Position numbers and translations under genes: made by a program. A stretch of 64,000 nucleotides of DNA, from assembly GCA_007844125.1 (NCBI GenBank), contig CM017572.1:34461544-34525543 (forward strand). The letters run 5' to 3'. Numbering within the stretch: the stretch's first letter is position 1; every line of letters starts with the position of its first letter. The notes below the pieces were generated by a model, which was given only the letters and a program-made list of their open reading frames with translations, was not told where the DNA came from and searched no databases. Of this stretch, positions 46,801 through 58,026 are shown piece after piece. Source of the stretch: Sinonovacula constricta (taxonomy: Eukaryota; Mollusca; Bivalvia; Cardiida; Solecurtidae).

Positions 46801-47270
46801 TTGACCTGTGGAATTCTTTACCATCGGCAATAAGGGACACTCCAACAATAAGTTATTTCAAACGTTCTGTCTTGCAGTCGAGATATATGTCCGCCTCAGT
46901 TCCTCCGCACTACTACCACGGCCCCCGATTTCTTTCCATTATGCATACCCGGCTACGTAATAATTGTAGCGACTTAAAACATGATTTGTATATGAACCAC
47001 ATTTTAGATAATAACCTTTGCGCACATTGTCATATTCCCGAAACAACAGAACACTACTTTTTTCACTGCGTACTCTACACACAGCAACGCATTCAACTAT
47101 TCAGAGTCACTCGTAAATTTCATCCATTAAACTCCGACCTTCTTCTTACCGGCAATATATCTCTATCATACGAAGACAATATTACCATTTTCAATGCTGT
47201 CCAAACATTCATAAAACGGTCAAAACGCTTCAAAAGTCATGTTCCCGAACATTCTGACCAACCAACATGA
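43815..47270 (+). CDS. LINE ORF2: 2A-like leader, APE endonuclease, reverse transcriptase, Cys/His knuckle
   Basis: 1,151 residues from the ATG at 43815 (the frame is open a little upstream, without an ATG). Residues 1-86 are a leader with a hydrophobic stretch (IVCFLMICFSVN, ILTIIILLS) ending in the 2A-type motif GDIEENPGP, with G86/P87 at the predicted skip site. The APE endonuclease spans about 90-310: LNIRS near 103, FTETH (E128), NVTYRPPN, GDLN at 233-236 and SDH at 298-300. The reverse transcriptase spans about 545-820: NYRPISLLSCLSKLMER, FCDISKAFDRVWH, GVPQGSVLGPLLFLVYVND and the catalytic FADD at 757-760. The C-terminus has CAHC...H...HC from 1069. All catalytic signatures are present, so the enzyme may be functional. 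It nicks target DNA and reverse transcribes the LINE RNA there. Confidence 0.93.
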   Translation: MGNDVVSWRAAVGLFYCRTHKTLKHSSWEFDMFGLLQQLAYSFISSISSRTRIVCFLMICFSVNIHFVHILTIIILLSGDIEENPGPEFNSNTFGILSILHLNIRSIRNKLSYIFDYLSDHDILCFTETHLDNQVPDSLLLSKCSDLILYRRDYSASSGGIIVYVPNSIHSRRRFDLELPSVHSIWIELFLRSTSLLLNVTYRPPNTRVSFWDDFNVNIEKALDINENIIILGDLNENLLDDRYTHLYNIILLNNLVNVIHEPTRITPQSATLIDPILTTPSIKVIKAGCLDIESAISDHKATCLFMQLNHKKSKCSTRKVWIYKSADYVKLNHFISTYDWNFINTTSLDEACNQFTNSLLNLMSQCIPSKTVTVRPNDKPWYDSEIRRYSKYRDRQRHILLKNPNNFNWVKYKHLRNKVNNLKSFAKRHYFLNFENLVEVNRTHNVHNFWNCVKNIMNNFKSSESIPILKNTNDGVEQLYFTDFEKANCLNEYFCSVSNIDKSTKSLPQFQSKCNNKLLDITIVRTEIEDIIGTLDANKAVGQDTISNKILKHTKTTISLPLCMLFNKSLQSEHFPSKWKSALVLPLFKKGDKNCVENYRPISLLSCLSKLMERCVYKYIYNHLVSNNLIYEKQSGFLSGHSTVYQLIDLYHQAVRSLDSRNHTCLVFCDISKAFDRVWHTGLLFKLRQYGVEGKVLSWLSNYLCDREQQVIVGQSHTASRSVSAGVPQGSVLGPLLFLVYVNDITENLLSVVRLFADDTSLASTSSSLNELQYTLNHDLYEIEKWSDQWLVTFNPEKTEVLYIGNSNPPALTFNNTVLNVSTSHKHLGVTLSNDCKWHTHINNIITTTAKSLGILRMLKFKVNRKTLNQLYISLIRPNLDYASVVWDNCTQYEKDKLEKMQIEAGRIVTGITRSVSLQKLYNELGWLKLSDRREYQKLLLMFKVKHNMVPPYLNALFPRSADLLMPYSLRNRNEFVNTNRRTSLYANSFVPSAIDLWNSLPSAIRDTPTISYFKRSVLQSRYMSASVPPHYYHGPRFLSIMHTRLRNNCSDLKHDLYMNHILDNNLCAHCHIPETTEHYFFHCVLYTQQRIQLFRVTRKFHPLNSDLLLTGNISLSYEDNITIFNAVQTFIKRSKRFKSHVPEHSDQPT
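44028..44075 (+). other. 2A-like ribosome-skipping motif in LINE ORF2
   Basis: Encodes ILLSGDIEENPGP in frame. The D-(V/I)-E-x-N-P-G-P consensus is fully matched (D at 44052, N at 44064, G at 44070, P at 44073), and the preceding residues are hydrophobic, as in functional 2A peptides. In viruses and in some non-LTR retrotransposons of invertebrates and trypanosomes, this motif makes ribosomes skip the Gly-Pro bond. The leader would then be released from the endonuclease/RT. Confidence 0.85.
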
Positions 47271-47690
47271 TATTCTATCTCATGTCTGTCTTTCTGTATA
47301 TCTGTCTTTCTTCACCGCTTCTTCTATCTTTCTACATCCATATACTTCTTTTACATCTTCCTCTTACCGTTTAAATATATTGTAATATCTCACACATGTA
47401 CATCTTTGTCAAGGATCAACTTTTGATATGATTATTTACTAACATCCTTTTAATGTCATGAACCAATTTTTTATATTAACCCTGTTTGATTGCCTACAAA
47501 AACCACCCATCTTTACATTATATCCTGCCATGATTTTTACCTGCAATTTATTGTACCGTACGGGGAGAGATGTCTCTAAGTTATTGAACTTGTATCTCAA
47601 CCCGTTTGCCTATATTTAGTTGTAACTCATACCATGGTTTGTAAAAACATGTATATACTTGGCAATAAAATAAGTTTAAACTAAGTAATG
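47271..47690 (+). other. LINE 3' UTR and tail
   Basis: Pyrimidine-rich after the stop (TCTTTCTGTATATCTGTCTT), then AT-rich. It ends in GGCAATAAAATAAGTTTAAA and a second AATAAA (GTATAAATAAAAC). It contains AATAAA signals but no long poly(A), as is usual for CR1/jockey-type elements. Confidence 0.6.
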
Positions 47691-49372
47691 TATAAATAAA
47701 ACAGAAGAAATACTTATATTTTTGTTTCAATCATTCGTAATTCTAAACCTACACAATCTAGTTTCCGCTAAGAATAGACCGACTCGGCGTTACCTGTTGA
47801 CATAAAAACAGCTGTATTGGATTGACTTTATATGTTCTAGTGAGTCACTATTATGACTAGTGACTTCGAGTACAAACAACAACTCTGTTGATCATAATTA
47901 TAAGACGCTTCACGTTTAATGATGCGTCATATGAGTAAAGTGCTTGGGTAATCTGAAACCTCATGACATTGTGTCTGCTACTAATAGTGACAACCACGCA
48001 CCAGTTAGACTTATTATTGTGCTATCAGTGTTTTAGAAAAAAGCTGACCTCAAAACATACCCTTGCTGTAACGCGGTGCTATGGAATTGTCAGAGGATTT
48101 CAAATTGAAAAAATTGCATAAGTAGGCATGGGGAAGACCAAATAAGGCGTATATGACCTTAAAAACCTTTAAATCCCAAAAACCGAAGTAAAATTTTGCC
48201 ATCTGGGAAATTTGTCCAAAACAACCATATACACTAGCAATTTTACTGTCTTCTTATTGTTCTATAATTGCTCTTTTCATTTGAGATCATTCTCAGACTG
48301 TATTTTTGCAGACAAATGAATTTATTTTGCTCGTAACTAAGTGGGTGGTAAAAAGCACCTACGCACAAGGCAGGTAATTTTGTACTTCCGTATTGTATTA
48401 TCGCGATCGAAAAATATTGTGGCGTGGTAAGTTTAAATGAAAATTTTCAAAGAATATCAGTCCCTGGTGTTAATTCATGGTTGAAAATACATTTTTATAT
48501 TAGTATTTAATAAATGCAAAGACGTATTTACTTTGTGCAAGTGCATAAGTCATATTTTTCTGCTTATTTCCGAGTGTTATTCATACCCAGTTCATTCGTA
48601 CTTGGATATTACGTTGATTATGTGACATATGATAAGTTGTTTCCACTGTTTTTCGTTTTTCTTTCTTGATTGCTTTGTATTATTTTTTTGTAATGACAAT
48701 ATTTGGTGTATACAAATTGTATTTTTTATAGCAACAACTACCCATTTTTACAAATGACAAAATATGATCAAAACTATATATTTTCTGATAGTGCTACTCA
48801 TGCCAATTAAGAAAATATATAGGTTTCCCATGTAGATTTATAACATAATTGTTTTGATGGACCAGAAAATGCAAAAAATCAACCTTTGAAAAAAGGTCAA
48901 TTTTCAATTTCAAGGACATTCTGACCTCATATTTTATCTAACCAAATAAAGATACAGGAAACACAAACTACTCTTCTGTTAACTAGTCAGATATATCAAT
49001 TTTAACTATTCTTGTCTGTTTCATCTTTTTAGTAGGTTGGTGGTCATGATAACGGCCTGAAAATAAACAAATAAGACAATGAAATTGGTCTATGTTCATA
49101 TTTAGCTCAGTTTTCTGTGAAAATTTGATATATTGGTTACCACTGACTGATTGATTTCTATTACAAAAATGCTTCAAAACATGTCAGTGGTAACATATAT
49201 GGTAGAGTATTAATTATATTGAGATAAATTGTAATGCAATTTTTTTATAGGTCAGGATTGAAGTTATGAAGTTTGAAGGTATGAAGTTTGTGGTGATTAT
49301 CTAGGGACTTAAGTGGACAAACCATCAACTTTCCATAAATACAATTCACAACTGGTGTTGGGTTGATGTGAC
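47691..49372. other. Intergenic AT-rich stretch, nothing recognised
   Basis: No frame, tandem repeat or RNA gene was recognised. The 64-residue - strand frame at 48983-49177 has no motif. Confidence 0.35.
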
Positions 49373-49505
49373 AGGGTGTGGTATCATGCCAGGTGTCCAC
49401 GTAGTGCTATACATAGTGAAGGCAGCACTATATCTGCTTCAAGTGGACACCATCTCCAGGTAACTGATATACTGTTTGTGGGATGATAAACCCAATAAAC
49501 AAACA
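49373..49505 (+). mobile_element. SINE 3' fragment (same domain as at 745-1021)
   Basis: GGGTGTGGTATCATGCCAGG, GGCAGCACTATATCTGCTTC, AAGTGGACACC and AATAAACAAAC match the SINE at 745-1021 in the same order and spacing. The tRNA-like head is absent, so the copy is 5'-truncated or belongs to a family sharing only the 3' domain. Confidence 0.65.
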
Positions 49506-49664
49506 ATTCACCCTTTCAGAAAAGGACAAAGCTGAATGTTGCTTATGTAGCTTAACTTTACCTTATTAACTAAATGTCACAGCGGTTTTTTTTGCCTCAT
49601 TGGGAATGGGTCCGGTGTCACGGTCTCATATTTCTGCCGTGACGAAAGTTCTCACACGCCCCAA

Positions 49665-49676
49665 TGCGCATGCGCA
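49665..49676. promoter_or_regulatory. NRF-1-type palindrome
   Basis: TGCGCATGCGCA, a perfect match to the NRF-1 consensus palindrome. It lies about 20 bp before the first unit of the 114/122-bp array. No gene start is visible beside it, so a regulatory role is only a possibility. Confidence 0.35.
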
Positions 49677-49689
49677 AAATTTTAATAGA

Positions 49690-52600
49690 AATATGAGCCC
49701 GTATATAGATGGTCCAAGATTTCCCACCGGGCACACATTTCCATCTTAAGTAAACGTGAAATATTCGAGGTATACATGTATATCGTAAAGATAGAACGTT
49801 TGGTACAAAAGAAACGTCAGACCGTGTATAGACGGACTTAAATTTTCACCCAGGCATACATTTCCATCTTAAGTAAACGTGTAAAATTTATCTATACATG
49901 TATATGATAGAGTGAGAAATATTGGCCAGTAAGAAACATCAGCCCGTGTATATATGGGCTTATAATTCCACCCAGGCACACATTTCCATCTTAATTAAAA
50001 GTGTAATATTTATGTATGTGGTAGATAGAGAAAGATTGGTCCGATAGAAACACCAGTCCGTGTATATATGGGCTTATAATTCCACCCAGGCATACGTTTC
50101 CATCTTAAGTAAAAGTGTAATATTTATGTATATATGTATATGGTAGATAGAGAAAGATTGGTCCGATAGAAACATCGGCCCGTGTACATATGGGCTTATA
50201 TTTCCACCCAGGCACACAGTTCCATCTTAAGTAAAAGTGTAATATTTATGTATCTGGTAGAAAGAGAAAGATTGGTCTGATAGAAACATCAGCCCGTGTA
50301 TATATGGGCTTATATTTCCACCCAGGCACACATTTCCATCTCAAGTAAAAGTGTAATATTTATGTATATATGTATCTGGTAGATAGAGAAAGATTGGTCC
50401 GATAGAAACACCAGCCCGTGTACATATGGGCTTATAATTCCACCCAGGCACACATTTCCATCTCAAGTAAAAGTGTAATATTTATGTATCTGGTAGATAG
50501 AGAAACATTGGTCTGATAGAAACACCAGTCCGTGTATATATGGGCTTATAATTCCACCCAGGCACACATTTCGATCTCAAGTAAAAAATATAATATTTAT
50601 GTATACATGGATATGACAGATAGAGAAAGATTGGTCTGCTAGAAACATCAGCCCATGTATATATTCGCTTATAATTCCACCCAGGAACACACTTCCATCT
50701 TAAGTCAAAGTGTAATTTTTATGTATGCATGTATATGGTAGATAGAGAAGGATTGGTCTGATAGAAACACCAGCCCGTGTATATATGGGCTTATATTTCC
50801 ACACAGGCACACATTTCCATCTTAAGTAAAAGTGTAATATTTATGTATCTGGTAGATAGAGAAAGATTGGTCTGATAGAAACACCAGTCCGTGTATATAT
50901 GGGCTTATAATTCCACCCAGGCACACGTTTCCATCTTAAGTAAAAGTGTAATATTTATGTATATATGTATCTGGTAGATAGAGAAAGATTGGTCTGATAG
51001 AAACATCAGCCCGTGTATATATGGGCTTATATTTCCACCCAGGCACACATTTCCATCTTAAGTAAAAGTGTAATATTTATGTATCTGGTAGATAGAGAAA
51101 GATTGATCTGATAGAAACACCAGGCCGTGTATATATGGGCTTATATTTCCACCCAGCCACACATTTCCATCTTAAGTGAAAGTGTAATATTTATGTATAT
51201 ATGTATATGGTAGATAGAGAAAGATTGGTCCGATAGAAACATCAGCCCGTGTATATATGGGCTTATATTTCCACCCAGGCACACATTTCCATCTCAAGTA
51301 AAAGTGTAATATTTATGTATCTGGTAGATAGAGAAACATTGGTCTGATAGAAACACCAGTCCGTGTATATATGGGCTTATAATTCCACCCAGGCACACAT
51401 TTCGATCTCAAGTAAAAAATGTAATATTTATGTATACATGGATATGACAGATAGAGAAAGATTGGTCTGCTAGAAACATCAGCCCATGTATATATTCGCT
51501 TATAATTCCACCCAGGAACACACTTCCATCTTAAGTCAAAGTGTAATTTTTATGTATGCATGTATATGGTAGATAGAGAAGGATTGGTCTGATAGAAACA
51601 CCAGCCCGTGTATATATGGGCTTATATTTCCACACAGGCACACATTTCCATCTTAAGTAAAAGTGTAATATTTATGTATCTGGTAGATAGAGAAAGATTG
51701 GTCTGATAGAAACACCAGTCCGTGTATATATGGGCTTATAATTCCACCCAGGCACACGTTTCCATCTTAAGTAAATGTGTAATATTTATGTATATATGTA
51801 TCTGGTAGATAGAGAAAGATTGGTCTGATAGAAACATCAGCCCGTGTATATATGGGCTTATATTTCCACCCAGGCACACATTTCCATCTTAAGTAAAAGT
51901 GTAATATTTATGTATCTGGTAGATAGAGAAAGATTGATCTGATAGAAACATCAGCCCGTGTATATATGGGCTTATATTTCCACCCAGCCACACATTTCCA
52001 TCTTAAGTGAAAATGTAATATTTATGTATATATGTTTATGGTAGATAGAGAAAGATTGGTCCGATAGAAACATCAGCCCGTGTATATATGGGCTTATATT
52101 TCCACACAGGCACACATTTCCATCTTAAGTAAAAGTGTAATATTTATGTATATATGTATATGGTAGATAGAGAAAAATTGGTCCGATAAAAACATCAGCC
52201 CGTGTATATATGCGCTTATATTTCCACCCAGGCACACATTTCCATCTTAAGTAAAAGTGTAATATTTATGTATATATGTATATGGTAGATAGAGAAAGAT
52301 TGGTCCGTTAGAAACATCAGCCCGTGTATATATGGGCTTATATTTCCACCCAGGCACCCATTTCCATCTTAAGTAAAAGTGTAATATTTATGTATCTGGT
52401 TGATAGAGAAAGATTGGTCTGATAGAAACATCAGCCCGTGTATATATGGGCTTATATTTCCACCCAGGCACACATTTCCATCTCAAGTAAAAGTGTAATA
52501 TTTATGTATATATGTATCTGGTAGATAGAGAAAGATTGGTCCGATAGAAACACCAGCCCGTGTACATATGGGCTTATAATTCCACCCAGGCACACGTTTC

Positions 52601-53100
52601 CATCTTAAGTAAATGTGTAATATTTATGTATATATGTATCTGGTAGATAGAGAAAGATTGGTCCGATAGAAACATCAGCCCGTGTATATATGGGCTTATA
52701 TTTCCACCCAGGCACACAGTTCCATCTCAATTAAAAGTGTAATATTTATGTATCTGGTAGATAGAGAAAGATTGGTCTGATAGAAACATCAGCCCGTGTA
52801 TATATGGGCTTATATTTCCACCCAGGCACACATTTCCATCTCAAGTAAAAGTGTAATATTTATGTATATATGTATCTGGTAGATAGAGAAAGATTGGTCC
52901 GATAGAAACACCAGCCCGTGTACATATGGGCTTATAATTCCACCCAAGCACACATTTCCATCTTAAGTAAAAGTGTAATATTTATGTATCTGGTAGATAG
53001 AGAAAGATTGGCCTCATAGACACATCAGCCCGTGTATAAACGGGCTAATTTCCACCCAAGGACATTAGATAAACGAGTAATGCCCTAGGTTTATATGGTA
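49690..53100. repeat. Tandem array of alternating 114- and 122-bp units, about 29 copies
   Basis: Each unit runs through GCCCGTGTATATATGGGC, TTATATTTCCACCCAGGCAC, ACATTTCCATCTTAAGTAAA, AGTGTAATATTTATGTAT and GGTAGATAGAGAAAGATTGG, then YCYGATAGAAACAYCA. The two lengths differ by an 8-bp ATATATGT insertion after TTTATGT. Starts at 50293, 50415 and 50529 give 122 then 114. The first two or three units (to about 49960) are more diverged, and a decayed tail continues to about 53340. A block is duplicated at +831 (50571/51402 and 50663/51494). Confidence 0.95.
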
Positions 53101-53920
53101 GAGGTAGCAATATTTGTATGGGCTTAAGATTTCCGCTAAGGCTCACACTTCCGTTTACGAGTTCTTGGGTCTATATGGTAGACAGAGAAATAATGACCCA
53201 ATGGAAATATATATATATATATATATCGGGCATGTTCTTCCTTCGTAAAATAAAGAGAGTGTTTTTCTCTGCATACATATATATGGTAGAGATAAGAAAT
53301 TGGCCTGATAGAAACATCAGCCCAAGGATATAGTCAATTTTATTTTAAAAAAGATTATGTTTATTCACTCCTAATTGTGAGGCATCATTTTGTATAAATA
53401 TACCAAATATGCCGGTTATTGTCCCTTGTACGAAAGACATCATTCGAAAAAGGCATATTAACGGTGGTAACCGACAGTTTGGACCTACATTTCTTTTTTC
53501 AAATAACCAAATAAGTCATTGTTATGTGAAAAAGTCCTGCAAAATACTATTCATTGAAGTCCTGGATCTGTGTGAACAGTCAAGCATAAATCACCACTCG
53601 TCATTGCAAAGAGGCATTTCTTATCCGAGCCACATTGCAGTAATAGCTTTTTTTAAACTTAGAAAACTCCGTGACCAATTACCTTTTAGATCACGTTATA
53701 CAGTCATCCAGGTAATCCGCTCGGTGTAATATCTATTTTATCACAGACCATTGTCGAGTTTTTTTTTTGTTTGTTTTTTTTATTTGTTTATACGGTTGGA
53801 AAGAAAATACACATTACTTTTATCTAACAATTTAGTTAGTGTTCAAAATCGTATTTTTTGAAACTAATGTATAAATTTATACAAAACGTATGTTTTTTGT
53901 CATTAATTGCAGCTACCATT
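53100..53920. other. Decayed array units and AT-rich sequence
   Basis: Remnants of the 114/122-bp unit (TATGGTAGA, GATAGAAACATCAGCCC) fade out by about 53340. A stretch at 53610-53740 (CCGAGCCAC...CATCCAGGTAAT) resembles 57750-57835, so it is probably a dispersed repeat. The 106-residue frame at 53409-53729 runs through it and is not called as a gene. Confidence 0.4.
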
Positions 53921-53924
53921 TATG

Positions 53925-54175
53925 ATCATTATAGCAACTTCCAGCTTTTTGGTGGAGGAAGACCCCCAGACACGTATCTGGGAAGAACCACCGGCGCAAC
54001 GCAAATCAATTGGAAGACTTTCTTACAATAAGTCCTTCACTCCGAACGGGACTCTAAGCAGTCAGAGGAGTTACAAAACTTATAACCAAATTTCCCAAAG
54101 CAGTGGTTCGATATTATTATATGTATTTGATATAGGCACACTGTCGGATACCATCTTTAAGCCATACAATTACAT
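53925..54175 (-). mobile_element. SINE-like fragment plus TTTGATATAG repeat copy
   Basis: CATTATAGCAACTTCCAGCT, TGGTGGAGGAAGA, GGGAAGAACCACCGGCGCAA match the SINE at 62323-62522 in order and orientation. It is followed at 54124-54163 by a GTATTTGATATAGGCACACT and GTCGGATACCATCTTTAA copy of the other dispersed repeat. The tRNA-like head (- strand, near 54045-54080) is degenerate. Confidence 0.5.
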
Positions 54176-54229
54176 GTACAGAATTGAGCATTTTACCACG
54201 TTGATTTTCAAGGACTAATAAACACAGAA

Positions 54230-55300
54230 CACCAAACTACAGTAATAAATTTTAATAGGCAACTCAATATTAATATAACATTACTTATAATTTGCATCAG
54301 GGCTAGTCATAATTTTATTGTTACAGGCACAGCAAACAAAAAGAATTAACCTTACTTACAAATAGCATTCACTGTTATGCTGGCGCAACATTCAGATAGA
54401 TGCAATGCTGGTATAGGCTGGTATAATATTAAAGATACAGTTTAAACCATTACACCTCCAAACAATTAGAAGTGACTATCATGTTAGACTTGCATAACAT
54501 TAATAAAAATACAAAGATAGTGTAACACAACAAAATTATTATGCCAGTATACTGTTAGAATTGACTTTTATGTTACACTGTAAACTTTCAAAAAGATCAA
54601 AAAAGGTATTACACTTTCATTGCAATTGAAAATGTACAAATATACTCCGACATATTATTTCTTAGAAACGACTGTTATATTGTGCTGACATAACAAATAA
54701 AACGTACAAAACAAGTAAGGCTAACGTACTATGCAGTAATAGGCAACTTGTGTTTTATGCTGCCATATCATTAAAACAGGTTCAAATAATGTGTTCAGCA
54801 GGCACACACGTTTTTTTTTACAAAACGAGGGTCATGATGGTCCTATATCGCCCCAACCCCCATGAGTGTCTTAGACATTTAGTTACAATTAGCAAGGAAA
54901 ATCAGCAATATTAAAACATACCAGAATGATTTGTAATACATGTACACAAGCAACATATGGACAACCATTTTCCTTTTTTTACTAAATGGCCATGTATAGA
55001 AAATGGCCATGCTTTTTACAATAATTCTTTTAATAATCTTATTACATGGTCAGTTAAGGAATATGTATACCAAATATCAACGCTCTAGCTCTTGTGGTTT
55101 CTGACAATAATATTTTTCATTTTTTATATAAAGTCATACAGGGGAAATAGCCACTCCCATGGCACCAATGTATTTAAGGATCAAAATTCTTTAAACATTC
55201 TTGGTACAATGCCACGAAAGAAATGGACCCTATATCACCATGCATATTTATTTTGGGTGCTACAATACGACCTGTAATGATAGGTGAAAAAAGTCTTATA
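54230..55300. other. AT-rich intergenic stretch, nothing recognised
   Basis: No coding, tRNA-like or tandem-repeat signal seen. It may be part of the older insertion that includes the L1-like fossil directly downstream. Confidence 0.35.
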
Positions 55301-56770
55301 TTAAATTAACACATATTAATAATATAGTTTGTAGATGATACTAAATAATTGATGGCAGTGAAAGATCATTCAAGAACTCTGTAAATACTTTAAAACTATA
55401 TTCTCAGTTTTCTGGCCTTGATATAAATACTGAATAAACAAAAGTGATGTGGATTGGTAGCAATAAAAATAATGATTATAACCTATTACCTAATTTAAAT
55501 ATGAGTTGGGATAAGGCGCCTATCCTCCTTGGTATAAAGTTTTGTAATATCTTTGAAAACATGGTCTTTATTTAAGTCTTGTTCAAGAAGATCACTAACT
55601 CAAATAGGAAAAATAACCTTGATAAAAACTCTTGCATTATCAAAAATAGTCCATTTGAGTGTATCCCTTTCAACACCAAAACTGGAAACATTAATAAAAT
55701 AAGAAAAATATTCTTTAACATTTAATGGAAATATAAACATGATATGATAAAAAGAAATATTAGATATACTGACTATTCATATAGATGTTTACGAAAGATA
55801 AATATGTCCTCATTTTGTATTTCAACTTGAATAAGGAAACTGATTACTGAATATAAGAAACACAATGTATATAGAGACTGAAAGATGTTGTAATTTAATC
55901 CTTGATTTGTTAAAACTTGGATCAGAAAATATAGAAAAAACATCGCATCATGTTGAAAACCCTTTATATTTTGCTAATAGATTTTCCATAAAAATCAGGA
56001 CGAATTTAAATGTAACCATCTATGGCACAATAAAAATATAAAGGCTGGAGACAAGTCCATCTGTAATAAGAAATTTGATTTGGTAATGTATATACCATGA
56101 ACTATATTATTGACAGTGAAGGAACTCTTTTTAATTTTTAACTGTTTTTTTAAAAATATGGTAACATTTGCCATCTTCTAGATTATTCTACACTCAAAGA
56201 GGCAGTGAAAGAATAATGAAAAAGGTCAATATTCAATTAGATTCTTGATAAATACAACCACGACTGCGTTTATTTATAGCTATTATTAAAGACAGATAAT
56301 GGTTTTAGAAAATTTATGACAGATTAATCAATACACTACTTTACATACTTTCATAAAAAATGGTAAAAGGCTTTTGATATGCTTTTTAGTAAAAATAATA
56401 TTCTTAAAGAGTTAAATGGTTTCAATATCGTATTAGCCAAAAAATTATTTACACAAACTATCTACTAGATTACTGCAAACAGGACGCAGAAACAATGATT
56501 CACTTATTTGTAACTGCCTTACTGTTAATAGTTTTTGGAAGGATTATGAAACAGTTATTAAAATAAATGTCCAAACATCTACTTTAAGTTCAACTAAAAC
56601 TATTTTCTGAAATATAAATTTTTATAAAATATTATGTTGATCATGGTAAAGGTGTACATTTTTAGAAGCAAAGAAAATGACATAAACCAAATATTCAGTC
56701 ATTAAAACACATACTTATCAAACAACTTAACATAGATGTGTACAAAAGACATGGAGTTAAGTAAGAAAAT
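55300..56770 (+). pseudogene. 5'-truncated, frameshifted L1-like LINE (reverse transcriptase C-terminal half)
   Basis: Around 55328 is FVDDT (a degenerate F-x-D-D). After a frame change comes DGSERSFKNSVNTLKLYSQF with SGLDINTE and, past a stop, TKVMWIGS. This is the block after FADD in L1/Tx1-type reverse transcriptases (x-GS-x-x-S-L-x...L-x-x-F-x-x-x-SGL-x-I-N-x-x-K-T). Further on are LGIKFC, a WKYKHDMIKRN-like stretch, and near 56430-56560 WFQYRISQKI, ETMIHLFV and FWKDYETVI-like pieces. These follow the order of the L1 C-terminal region (WFQYR...IEHLFWxCxxxxxFW). Stops and frame changes occur throughout, so it is long dead. It belongs to a different lineage from the intact LINE at 41-48 kb. 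Confidence 0.65.
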
Positions 56771-57157
56771 ACACCAATTAACTTGGGCTTTTTTCAATAC
56801 GCTTCTGCAAATGCACGTTTACCCTTAATTACTCACAAACCTTACTTGCTGAAACTTAAACTTTTCATGTATAGCCTTATATGGAGAAAGACCATGCGCC
56901 TGGCGGCCTTGTCTGTTGACAGATGAAAGTTCGTTTGACAACTGTTCGTTCCTTATGTTTACTGAAGCTTCTAAGAAATTGTGGCTGATTTTTGGCCTAG
57001 CCATTTCAGAGGAAAACTTGTTTTAAAATGTTGACTGACACATGACGCCCGAGGGTAGGTGATCGCGATCGGTCACACATTAAAGCATAACATTCAGTAC
57101 AAAGCGATGATACTTATATGCTGACATTCATTGCACCGCCTTTGGCAAATACCACTT

Positions 57158-57280
57158 TTTATTAAACAAGAAATAATTACTGTTAGCTTAGAATAAATGT
57201 ACCAGAACTGTTTGCAATAGTGCGTGTAAAACGGCTGGCTGTTTGCTTTCATCACCAAGGATACTTCACTTCTACTCTTC
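57158..57280 (-). CDS. Terminal exon: last two codons, stop, 3' UTR and polyadenylation signal
   Basis: Follows the acceptor TTCTGTTTACAG (+ strand CTGTAAACAG at 57281). It reads GAA GAG TAG, so the protein would end ...CKPKEE. AATAAA on the - strand is at 57163-57158, 110 bp after the stop. The short distance and good acceptor make this a convincing last exon. Confidence 0.5.
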
Positions 57281-57299
57281 CTGTAAACAGAAACAATTA

Positions 57300-58026
57300 T
57301 GAATTGAAATACTTAAATAGCTCGATCAACATATCAATTCGTGAAAGTTTTTCTTTTTTTGCATATATGATATAAGTAAGTTAGTATTTTAAAAATGTTA
57401 ATGAAATATGCACGTTCAAAAATTCGTCGCGTCGTGTAATAAGATCTTTCTTCGCATATGCATTGATAAGATCAATTTCTTGATTTCAATGCAGTAAGTA
57501 CATGGCAGTCTTACACTGAAGTAGTTTATATTCGGTTTACGTTAAAGCAATCGTCATTAATGTCTTTAATAATATAATTATTTACACATTCGATGATGTG
57601 GTTGGTTTTAAGTTTTTCTTGCCAAAATCTCCTTTAAATATCGAACGCGACAGTTTGGGAAAAAAATTCACCTGAAAAGGTACCGCAAAATAGTGTTTAT
57701 ATTGATGCCCACATCAAGGTTGAAACTGAAGCACACCAACATTACAAACATACATTTCCTATCTGAGCCACGCTGCACACTGACTTTAAATATCGCTTTA
57801 TGTTATCATCCGGGTCATCCGATCTGACGTCCCATATCTATTTTAGGCATAAATCTTTATTATTGGGTTTATTAAGGTTATTAAAAATTTGGAACGAACA
57901 TATATTAAGAGTGATATTTACAACTAACCATGGGTTGGTTATTTTCACATGAATTTGATATAGGAAAACTATTGGATACCACATTAAAGACAGAAAATAC
58001 ATCCAAAATATAAAACACAGTTTTAC
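57300..58026 (-). other. Intron of the PHD-type gene copy
   Basis: AT-rich. It contains a copy of the TTTGATATAGG...GGATACCA dispersed repeat (57946-57990) just after the donor of the PHD exon, and the 57750-57835 stretch that resembles 53610-53740. Open frames here read intron sequence. Confidence 0.45.

Larger units (their letters stand above)
41440..47690 (+). mobile_element. Apparently intact CR1/jockey-type LINE with two ORFs
   Basis: ORF1 (41846-42748) and ORF2 (43815-47270) are both open. The 3' UTR (47271-47690) ends in an A-rich AATAAAATAAGTTTAAACTA and GTAATGTATAAATAAA tail. The 5' boundary is uncertain: 28-bp repeats at 41722-41806 lie in the 5' UTR, and the element may reach back to about 41100. 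The ORF1 type (coiled coil, EQYSRR, RRM), the APE endonuclease and the C-terminal Cys/His knuckle place it in the CR1/jockey group; the exact clade is not resolved. No target-site duplication was found by eye. With both frames intact it could be recently active. Confidence 0.88.

Noticed and set aside
53409..53729. 106-residue + strand open frame
   Set aside because: Part of it resembles 57750-57835 at the DNA level, so it is a dispersed repeat; no domain seen.
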